A model generated the notes under the pieces. It made no database searches and was not told where the DNA came from. It worked only from the letters and a program-made list of their open reading frames with translations. The position numbers and the translations under genes were made by a program. Positions 6,610-11,314 of a stretch of 11,314 bases of DNA are shown here, piece after piece. How positions within the stretch are numbered: the stretch's first letter is position 1; every line of letters starts with the position of its first letter. Source of the DNA: Chthoniobacter sp. (GTDB lineage: Bacteria > Verrucomicrobiota > Verrucomicrobiia > Chthoniobacterales > Chthoniobacteraceae); assembly GCA_025351065.1 (NCBI GenBank), contig JANXWQ010000550.1, positions 1-11,314 of the forward strand. The letters run 5' to 3'.

Positions 6610-7014
6610 ATGTCCTCCTCCCCCGCCACCCACGACGACGACATCGGTTTCCAAATCGCGCCGATGGTCGATGTCGTATTCGTGCTCATGCTTTTTTTCA
6701 TGGCCTGCGCGGGCTGGCAGAAAAACGAACGCGAACTCAACGCCAACCTCCCCGGCACCGGTGCGGGCGGTCGCACTTCCATCGTCATCGAAATCGCCGC
6801 CGACGGCCGCGTGCTGCTGAACGACCAGCCGCTCGGCGAATCCAGCGACCGCCAGCTCACGCGCCTGCGCGCGTGGATGAAGGACGCTCGCGCACGCTTC
6901 GGCACCGACGACCCGGTCATCATCCGCCCCGCCGCCGCCACCCGCCACGAGCGCCTCATGGACGTGCTCAACGCGACCAGGGCCGCGGGCGTCGCGACGG
7001 TTTCGTTTTCGTAG
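6610..7014 (+). CDS. ExbD/TolR-family protein 3
   Basis: This is a 134-residue ExbD/TolR protein and a tandem paralogue of the preceding gene. It has a short acidic cytoplasmic tail (SSSPATHDDD), a membrane helix at about 17-36 (APMVDVVFVLMLFFMACA) with the key Asp at D21, and a periplasmic domain with IVIEIAADGRVLLND, DPVIIRP, TRHERLMDVLNA and terminal VSFS. Relative to copy 2 it has a shorter loop after the membrane-proximal segment (residues 48-56). It is the last gene of the plus-strand cluster, 36 nt after copy 2, and converges on the DUF4912 gene. No TonB or TolA gene follows, so the force-transmitting partner, if any, is elsewhere. Confidence 0.93.
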   Translation: MSSSPATHDDDIGFQIAPMVDVVFVLMLFFMACAGWQKNERELNANLPGTGAGGRTSIVIEIAADGRVLLNDQPLGESSDRQLTRLRAWMKDARARFGTDDPVIIRPAAATRHERLMDVLNATRAAGVATVSFS

Positions 7015-7079
7015 CGCGCGGGTTTCCCCGCTGGCGATGACGTGGGCCGGCGGCCTGCGAGACCGAGTTGCGGTGCGGC
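7015..7079. terminator. Convergent gap with a possible short hairpin
   Basis: These 65 bp lie between the ends of the third ExbD gene and the DUF4912 gene. A small GC-only hairpin can form just after the ExbD stop: GCGGG at 7018-7022 with CCCGC at 7027-7031, loop TTTC. No T-tract follows it on either strand, so it is a poor intrinsic-terminator match. A GGCC-rich stretch lies at about 7044-7055. Termination here is expected from the convergent layout but is not proven by the sequence. Confidence 0.25.
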
Positions 7080-8282
7080 TTACTTTTTCCCGATGAGCGG
7101 GCTCAGCTCGGCGGGCTGCGCGGTCGCGCCGACTTCGCCGGTGCGGCCGGTGCCGCGGACGAAGCTGAGGGTGGCCGAGCGTTCCTCCACGCGGTCGGGC
7201 GAGCGGGCGATGATGGGGATGCCGAAGTCGCCGTCAGGCAGGGTGAAGTGGTAGCGGAAGGTGCCGTCCGGGCTGAGGCGGATTTCCTTGCCGTCGATCC
7301 AGACCGTCGCATCCGGGTGGGTGCCGCCGTAGAAAATGATCTCGGCATTGACATGCATATAGAAACCACGCTCGCGTTTCACGCTGAAAGGCTGCGCGCT
7401 CCAGCTCGCGCCGATGCCGCTGAACAGGCTCGTCGGGCCGGGTGCGAGCGATTCCGCGTAGCGTCCGGAGAGGCCGCTGGCGGTTTCGCTGTGGAGTTTC
7501 GCGTGGAGGGCTTTGCGCAGGAGCTGGTCGATCTCCGCCGAGCCGAGGCCAATGCGGTCGGTGAGCGCTTCGCCGAGCAGCGCGGCGAGCAGGCGCTTCT
7601 GTTCCTCGCTCCACGACGGCGCGCGGCCGGCGTGAAACTCGATGCGCCCTTCGCCCGCGATGCGCGCCAGCGCGGCGATGAGGCTTTCGCCCTCCTCCAT
7701 TTTCTCGCGCACCATTTCAAGCAGCCGGTCGTAGCTGAGTTCCGCGGGCACGGTGGCAAATTCCGCGGGCGCATCCGCCGCCACGCCATCCGGCGGCGTC
7801 CCCGCTTCGCCGGATTTCACCACGGAGTGCCACGCGCCGCTCTTTGCAAAAAAGCCCAGCTCGGCCACGTAGGCCGTGCCCGGCTGCGCCACGGGCACGT
7901 ACCAGTTGCGCGCCTCGGGCTTGATCTCGATGAGCGTTTCCTCCGCGCCCGCCACCGCCGCCACGCGCAGGAAAAACTGCCGCACCCCGCCGCGCATGTC
8001 GGCCGCCGCGTAGCGCATCCAGTCGAAATCCCAATACGTGAACAGCCACCGCGGATCGCGCGCGGTGAGGAACAGCGTGTCCTGCTGATACGTGGCCGGC
8101 AGCTCGCCGAGTTCTTCGTAGGCCGGCGCGGGCTCGGGCGGCGCGGGCTCGGCGGCGATGTCGTATTTGTGAGCGTCGCCCTCGGTCTCGACACCCGTCA
8201 CCGGCTCCTGGGCGAGGTGGAAAGCGTGAGGTTTCGCTGTCTGCTCGGGGGAGGAGTTGGTTTCGGTTTCGTCTTTGGGCAT
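7080..8282 (-). CDS. DUF4912-containing protein of unknown function
   Basis: This is a 400-residue protein with no signal peptide or membrane segment. Residues 1-60 are an acidic, Pro/Ala/Glu-rich, probably disordered tail. Residues 65-155 match the DUF4912 pattern (LFLTARDPRWLFTYWDFD, then FFLRVAAV, NWYVPVAQPGTAYVAELGFF). Residues 180-265 are helical (SYDRLLEMVREKMEEGESLIAALARIA and AEIDQLLRKALHAKLHS). Residues 307-376 form a beta-rich domain (FYMHVNAEIIFYGG, ATVWIDGKEIRLSPDGTFRYHF, RSATLSFVRG) that looks Ig-like. The role of DUF4912 is not established. The start at 8282 is chosen because a possible promoter lies around the alternative in-frame ATG at 8336, which would add 18 residues; the choice is tentative. 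It is divergent from hisF and convergent with the ExbD cluster. Confidence 0.85.
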   Translation of the reverse strand: MPKDETETNSSPEQTAKPHAFHLAQEPVTGVETEGDAHKYDIAAEPAPPEPAPAYEELGELPATYQQDTLFLTARDPRWLFTYWDFDWMRYAAADMRGGVRQFFLRVAAVAGAEETLIEIKPEARNWYVPVAQPGTAYVAELGFFAKSGAWHSVVKSGEAGTPPDGVAADAPAEFATVPAELSYDRLLEMVREKMEEGESLIAALARIAGEGRIEFHAGRAPSWSEEQKRLLAALLGEALTDRIGLGSAEIDQLLRKALHAKLHSETASGLSGRYAESLAPGPTSLFSGIGASWSAQPFSVKRERGFYMHVNAEIIFYGGTHPDATVWIDGKEIRLSPDGTFRYHFTLPDGDFGIPIIARSPDRVEERSATLSFVRGTGRTGEVGATAQPAELSPLIGKK

Positions 8283-8334
8283 GTGGTATTTGGCTTGAGT
8301 TGAATTGCGGGTTTGCTGCTGACGGGGCACCGCC

Positions 8335-8361
8335 ATTAAGGATTTCGCCCGCCCACGTCAA
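8335..8361 (-). promoter_or_regulatory. Possible sigma70-like promoter for the DUF4912 gene
   Basis: On the minus strand TTGACG (8361-8356) and CTTAAT (8340-8335) are separated by 15 nt. The first matches the -35 consensus at five of six positions and the second matches -10 at four of six, but the spacing is short. Transcription would begin near the upstream ATG at 8336, which favours translation from 8282. The region 8283-8381 must serve both this gene and the divergent hisF; no hisF promoter is clear. Confidence 0.3.
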
Positions 8362-8381
8362 TCCGATTTTCCCTTTCACCC

Positions 8382-9173
8382 ATGCTCACCAAACGCGTCA
8401 TCCCCTGCCTCGATGTCCACGACGGCCAAGTCACCCGCGGCATCCAGTTTGGCCGCGCCGAGGAGGGCGGCCTGCGCGTGGTCGGCGACCCCGTGGAACT
8501 CGCGCGCCGCTACAACGACCAAGGCGCGGATGAGATGGTCTTTTTCGACATCACCGCCAGCGCGCACGGCCGCGGCTCGATGATCGACGTGATCGAGCGC
8601 ACCGCCTCGCACTGCTTCATGCCGCTCACGGTCGGCGGCGGCATCCGCGCGGTCGAGGACATGAGCGTGATGCTGAAAAGCGGGGCCGACAAAATCAGCA
8701 TCAACTCCAGCGCCATCGCCACCCCCGAACTCATCAGCGCCGGGGCCGAGCGCTTTGGCAGCCAGTGCATCGTCGTCAGCATCGACGCGAAAAAGACCGC
8801 GCCGGATCGCTGGGAAGTCTTCGTGCAAGGCGGGCGCAAACCCACCGGCCTCAATGCCGTCGAGTGGGCCACCCGCGCCGTCGTGCTCGGCGCGGGCGAG
8901 ATCGTGCTGAACAGCATCGACGCCGACGGCACGAAGGCCGGCTACGACCTCGTCATCACCCGCCGCATCAGCGAAGCCGTGGGCGTCCCCGTCGTCGCCA
9001 GCGGCGGCGCGGGCACGCTCGACCACATGGTTTCGGTGCTCGCGGAGGGCAAAGCCGACGCGGTGCTCGCGGCCAGCATTTTCCACTTCGGCACCTACAC
9101 CGTCACCGACGTGAAGCACTACCTCGCCCAGCACGGCGTCCCCGTGCGGCTGCCGGAGCGGGTGGGCGCGTAA
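8382..9173 (+). CDS. hisF: Imidazole glycerol phosphate synthase, cyclase subunit HisF
   Basis: This 263-residue cytoplasmic TIM-barrel enzyme pairs with the glutaminase HisH. It converts PRFAR plus ammonia to imidazole glycerol phosphate and AICAR in histidine synthesis. The start MLTKRVIPCLDVHDGQV is canonical. The catalytic pair is D11 and D135 (SIDAKK), the latter shifted five places from T. maritima D130. Phosphate-binding loops are VGGGIR (84-89) and ASGGAGT (206-212), and AASIFHFG lies at 230-237. Two oddities sit in the beta1-alpha1 loop: the usual Lys19 is R19, and about five extra residues (GRAEEGGLR region, 24-32) precede GDPVELA. No hisH or other his gene is in view, so the pathway genes appear dispersed here. 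The leader 8366-8381 lacks G and has no Shine-Dalgarno sequence. Confidence 0.97.
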   Translation: MLTKRVIPCLDVHDGQVTRGIQFGRAEEGGLRVVGDPVELARRYNDQGADEMVFFDITASAHGRGSMIDVIERTASHCFMPLTVGGGIRAVEDMSVMLKSGADKISINSSAIATPELISAGAERFGSQCIVVSIDAKKTAPDRWEVFVQGGRKPTGLNAVEWATRAVVLGAGEIVLNSIDADGTKAGYDLVITRRISEAVGVPVVASGGAGTLDHMVSVLAEGKADAVLAASIFHFGTYTVTDVKHYLAQHGVPVRLPERVGA

Positions 9174-9261
9174 AAAAACTACGCGCTCCGGTGGCGGTGC
9201 CAGCGGAGGAGCGGCATGCGGCAGATCAGCAGGGCAATCGGCGGGACGTCAATTCCGCGGG

Positions 9262-9297
9262 ATGGGCCGGATGGGACTGAGACGACAAATGGGACGG
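9262..9297 (+). repeat. Four degenerate 9-bp tandem units between convergent genes
   Basis: Read in steps of nine from 9262, the sequence is ATGGGCCGG, ATGGGACTG, AGACGACAA, ATGGGACGG. Three of the four units fit a consensus ATGGGACGG and the third is degenerate. The array sits in the 166-bp gap between hisF and the ketoacyl-synthase-like gene. No open frame of convincing composition covers it. It may be a remnant of a dispersed or tandem repeat; the count of copies elsewhere in the genome is unknown. Confidence 0.5.
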
Positions 9298-9330
9298 CGC
9301 GGGGCTTTGGTCATCCGTCCCGTGAGCCCC
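9291..9330. other. Two interleaved inverted repeats in a convergent gap
   Basis: GGGACGG (9291-9297) is complementary to CCGTCCC (9315-9321), and GGGGCT (9301-9306) is complementary to AGCCCC (9325-9330). Because the arms interleave, the two hairpins either exclude each other or form a pseudoknot-like fold. The three-nucleotide linkers make a classical H-type pseudoknot strained. It could help end transcription from hisF and from the opposing gene, but there is no T-tract after either hairpin. Confidence 0.4.
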
Positions 9331-9339
9331 ATCGCCAAC

Positions 9340-10404
9340 TCACTGCCGCGCCAGCACCAGCCCGCCCGTCTGCTGATTAAAGCCGAGCACGGAGACGAGC
9401 GCGCTTTTCCACGCCGCACTGCGCCGGCCCGGCAGCCCGCCCTTTTCCAAGGCCAGCGCAGCCGTGATGACCTGCATCAGCGCGCTCGCGCCGAGGGCTT
9501 CGCCAAAGGCGCACTTCGGAAAATACAGCGCCGCCGCCGGGTAATGCCGCGCGATGGCTGCGCTTTCCGCGCGATCCACGTAGGTGCCGTTCGCGCTGCC
9601 GACCACGACATCGACCGCACCCGCTCGCACCAAATCCGCGAACACGCGATTCACCGCACCCGCTGCTTTCGCGCGCCGGAAGACGCTCACGCCGTCATGC
9701 TGCGCGGCGACTTTCACCCGCCCCGCGCGCGCCAGCACCACCGCCGCTGCGCCTTCCGCGAGCAGCGCGCCGCGGCCTTCCGGGGTGGAGCGCGCCAGCC
9801 GCCAGTCGGCGTACGCCGCGCACACCACCCAGTCGATCTCCTCGCTGCCCACGACAACGACCTGCGCGAGGTCGCTGGTGTCGAGCAGTTGCTCGGCGAA
9901 CTTCATGGCCGCGAGCCCGACCGAGGCATCGCCGACGAGCGTGTAGCTCGCGCCGTCGATGCCGAGCAGCGCGGCCAGATGGCTGGCCGGCGCGTTGTAC
10001 ACCGTCTCGGGAAAAAGCGCGGGGCTCGCCGCGTTCGCACCCTGCTTCACGAGCTGCTCGTAAAACTTGCGCGTGTAAATCACGCCGCCGTTCGAGATCG
10101 CAAAGACCACTGCCGTCCGCGCGGCCAGGTCCGGCGTCATCGTCACGCCCGCATCCGCCAGTGCGGCGAGTCCCGCGGCAACGGCGAAATACGAGATCGC
10201 GCTCGACCGGCGCAGCCGCGGATTGCGTCCGAGCGCCTCCACGAGTTTCATCGGCACCGGCGCGTAAAGGTGCGCGCGGCCCGTCTCGGGATTCACCACG
10301 GTTTTCACCTCCGCCGTCTCGCCCGCGTCCAGCCGCGCCCACACTTCATCCAGCCCGGTGCCCAGCGGTGTGACCCAGCCCAGGCCAGCGAGGTGCGCGC
10401 TCAT
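9340..10404 (-). CDS. Beta-ketoacyl synthase-like protein lacking the catalytic triad
   Basis: This 354-residue protein has the thiolase-fold ketoacyl-synthase layout: N-terminal GLGWVTPLGTGLDEVWARL (7-25), NGGVIYTRKFYEQL and FPETVYNAPASHLAALLGIDG in the middle, EGAAAVVLARAG (217-228), and a C-terminal GFNQQTGGLVLAR. Active KAS I/II enzymes carry Cys-His-His. Here the nucleophile region reads LVGDASVG with A160 at the Cys position; the first His region reads GSANGTYVD with N272; the second reads FGEALGAS with E302. All three positions therefore appear lost, so it is unlikely to condense acyl chains; a structural or chain-length-factor-like role is one option. At about 354 residues it is shorter than typical FabF (about 410). 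ATG overlaps the stop of the upstream gamma-carbonic-anhydrase gene as ATGA, so the two are translationally coupled. Confidence 0.85.
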   Translation of the reverse strand: MSAHLAGLGWVTPLGTGLDEVWARLDAGETAEVKTVVNPETGRAHLYAPVPMKLVEALGRNPRLRRSSAISYFAVAAGLAALADAGVTMTPDLAARTAVVFAISNGGVIYTRKFYEQLVKQGANAASPALFPETVYNAPASHLAALLGIDGASYTLVGDASVGLAAMKFAEQLLDTSDLAQVVVVGSEEIDWVVCAAYADWRLARSTPEGRGALLAEGAAAVVLARAGRVKVAAQHDGVSVFRRAKAAGAVNRVFADLVRAGAVDVVVGSANGTYVDRAESAAIARHYPAAALYFPKCAFGEALGASALMQVITAALALEKGGLPGRRSAAWKSALVSVLGFNQQTGGLVLARQ

Positions 10405-10934
10405 TTCAGGTCGGCGCGTTCGCGGTAGGCGCGGGCGAGGGCGACGTATTTTTCCGCCCAGACCTTGATGCCCGCCTGTTCTTCGAGTGAAAGCGTGCGG
10501 ACGATTTTGGCCGGCGAGCCGAGCACGAGCGAGCCGGGCGGAATTTTTTTTCCGCCGGTGACGAGCGCGCCCGCGCCGATGATCGAGCGCGCGCCAATCT
10601 CCGCGCCGTCGAGGATGATCGCGCCCATGCCGACGAGCACCTCGTCGCCGACGGTGCAGGCGTGGAGGATGGCCTTGTGCCCGACGGTCACGAGCTCGCC
10701 GACGAATGTGCCGAAGTCGTCCGCGAGATGCACGACGGCTCCATCCTGCACGTTCGAACGCGCGCCGATGACGATGCGATTGATGTCGCCGCGCAGCACG
10801 GTGTGAAACCACACGCTCGACTCTTCGCCGAGCGTGACATCGCCGATGACGGCCGCGCCGGGAGCGACAAAAGCGGTCGGATGAATGGCCGGTGCGGCGT
10901 CGAGAAAGCGTGCCAGACGGTCGGATAAATTCAT
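10401..10934 (-). CDS. Gamma-carbonic-anhydrase-like left-handed beta-helix protein
   Basis: This is a 177-residue protein of the YrdA/PaaY/gamma-carbonic-anhydrase group. Hexapeptide repeats run through residues 15-145 (AFVAPGAAVIGDVTLGEES, NVQDGAVVHL, VGHKAILHACTVGDEVLVGMGAIILDGAEIGARSIIGAGALVTGG), forming a left-handed beta helix that trimerises. A C-terminal helix follows (SLEEQAGIKVWAEKYVALARAYRER). The three metal-binding His are present (H69, H86, H91), as are R48, D50 and Q63, which match conserved Cam positions. It may bind zinc or iron; many members have no detectable carbonic anhydrase activity, so the substrate is open. It is the first gene of a two-gene unit with the ketoacyl-synthase-like gene, and is divergent from HU. 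Confidence 0.92.
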   Translation of the reverse strand: MNLSDRLARFLDAAPAIHPTAFVAPGAAVIGDVTLGEESSVWFHTVLRGDINRIVIGARSNVQDGAVVHLADDFGTFVGELVTVGHKAILHACTVGDEVLVGMGAIILDGAEIGARSIIGAGALVTGGKKIPPGSLVLGSPAKIVRTLSLEEQAGIKVWAEKYVALARAYRERADLK

Positions 10935-11119
10935 GGAACAGGGTGTTTTTTTCGGGGCATGAAATCAACCGCGAAGGCTGATATTTACAGCATTCGGGAG
11001 CTTTGAAGAAATGTTGGAAGAATTTATTGACTTCAAAATGACGCGCTGGCAACAACTGCGGCCTCCCGCTGGTTCCACCCCCAGCCCGCAACAATCAAAA
11101 CCAGGAAAAACTCATCACC
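10935..11119. promoter_or_regulatory. Divergent intergenic region upstream of HU and the gamma-CA gene
   Basis: These 185 bp are clearly more AT-rich than the flanking genes, chiefly at 10938-11040, as expected for promoter DNA. Rightward, a weak candidate for HU is TTGAAG (11003-11008) with TATTGA (11025-11030), spacing 16; TTGACT lies at 11027-11032. Leftward, TAAATA on the minus strand within 10978-10990 is a possible -10 element with only a poor -35. None is strong. An AGGA lies at 11102-11105, some 14 nt before the HU start, which is far for a ribosome binding site. Confidence 0.35.
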
Positions 11120-11314
11120 ATGAACAAGGCAGAACTCGTTGAATCCGTCCAAAAATCGCTCGGCAAGGACACGAGCAAAGCGCAGGCCGAACGCGCTGTC
11201 GCCGCCGTCATCGACGGCATCAAGGGCGGTCTGAAAAAAGGCAAGCCGGTGCAGCTCGTCGGCTTCGGCACCTTCAAAATCGCCCACCGCAAGGCGCGGC
11301 TCGGCATCAACCCG
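11120..11314 (+). CDS. HU-family DNA-binding protein, N-terminal part cut by window edge
   Basis: This is a nucleoid protein of the HU/IHF family that bends and compacts DNA as a dimer. The first 65 residues are visible. MNKAELVESVQKSLGKDTSK and AQAERAVAAVIDGIKGGLKK form the helical dimerisation body, QLVGFGTFKIAHRKAR is the family's signature strand (VGFGTF at 47-52), and the frame reaches LGINP at the edge, where P65 corresponds to the DNA-intercalating Pro63 of E. coli HU. About 25-30 further residues would be expected beyond the window. The sequence has two extra residues in the loop after the first helix compared with E. coli HU. HU versus IHF subunit cannot be settled from this part, though the N-terminus is HU-like. 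Confidence 0.95.
   Translation, partial: MNKAELVESVQKSLGKDTSKAQAERAVAAVIDGIKGGLKKGKPVQLVGFGTFKIAHRKARLGINP

Noticed and set aside
7068..8303. A 411-residue plus-strand open frame opposite the DUF4912 gene
   Set aside because: Arg/Ala/Gly-rich shadow; the minus-strand product has a recognisable DUF4912 pattern and normal composition.
9259..9304. A possible G-quadruplex in the G-tracts before the interleaved repeats
   Set aside because: The tracts are short (GGG) and the loops uneven, up to 15 nt; the 9-bp repeat explains the spacing better.
9262..10428. A 388-residue plus-strand open frame opposite the ketoacyl-synthase-like gene
   Set aside because: Arg/His-rich with no motifs; the opposite strand encodes a coherent thiolase-fold protein.
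10405..11094. A long N-terminal extension of the ketoacyl-synthase-like protein
   Set aside because: This stretch overlaps the gamma-CA gene in another frame and translates to Arg/His-rich nonsense; the ATG at 10404 begins directly at a canonical synthase N-terminus.
1..11314. tRNA genes, CRISPR arrays, insertion sequences, riboswitches
   Set aside because: None seen: no cloverleaf-like segment, no regularly spaced repeats with spacers, no transposase, and no gap long enough for a typical riboswitch apart from 10935-11119, which shows no recognisable one.

Overview
This window is GC-rich, gene-dense bacterial chromosome. The combination of genes suggests a member of the Verrucomicrobiota, probably close to Opitutae/Opitutaceae: a PpiD/SurA-like protein, an ExbB channel followed by several ExbD genes, a DUF4912 protein, HisF and HU. 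This is judged from gene content and sequence style only; no search was run. I see no rRNA, tRNA, CRISPR array, insertion sequence or prophage gene. Every gap between genes is under 200 bp.

Layout. (1) Positions 1-3814, minus strand, read right to left: a membrane-anchored SurA/PpiD-like chaperone, a small TPR protein, a type II toxin-antitoxin pair (antitoxin first, 31-nt overlap), then metG (methionyl-tRNA synthetase), cut by the window's left edge. Gaps are 26, 45 and 11 nt, so this may be one transcript with a TA module directly before an essential gene. (2) Positions 3879-7014, plus strand, divergent from the chaperone: an exported TPR protein, an ExbB/TolQ-type proton channel with a C-terminal zinc ribbon, and three consecutive ExbD/TolR genes. 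This looks like one operon for a proton-motive-force-driven envelope machine with no TonB or TolA in view. (3) Positions 7080-8282, minus: a DUF4912 protein of unknown function, divergent from hisF (8382-9173, plus). (4) Positions 9340-10934, minus: a gamma-carbonic-anhydrase-like protein coupled by an ATGA overlap to a ketoacyl-synthase-like protein in which all three catalytic positions appear replaced. (5) Position 11120 onward, plus: the start of an HU-family gene, cut by the right edge.

The most notable points are the zinc-ribbon ExbB with three ExbD paralogues and a TPR partner, the apparently non-catalytic ketoacyl synthase, a HisF with a five-residue insertion and a K19R change in its catalytic loop, the TA pair before metG, and G-poor start-site leaders lacking a clear Shine-Dalgarno sequence.
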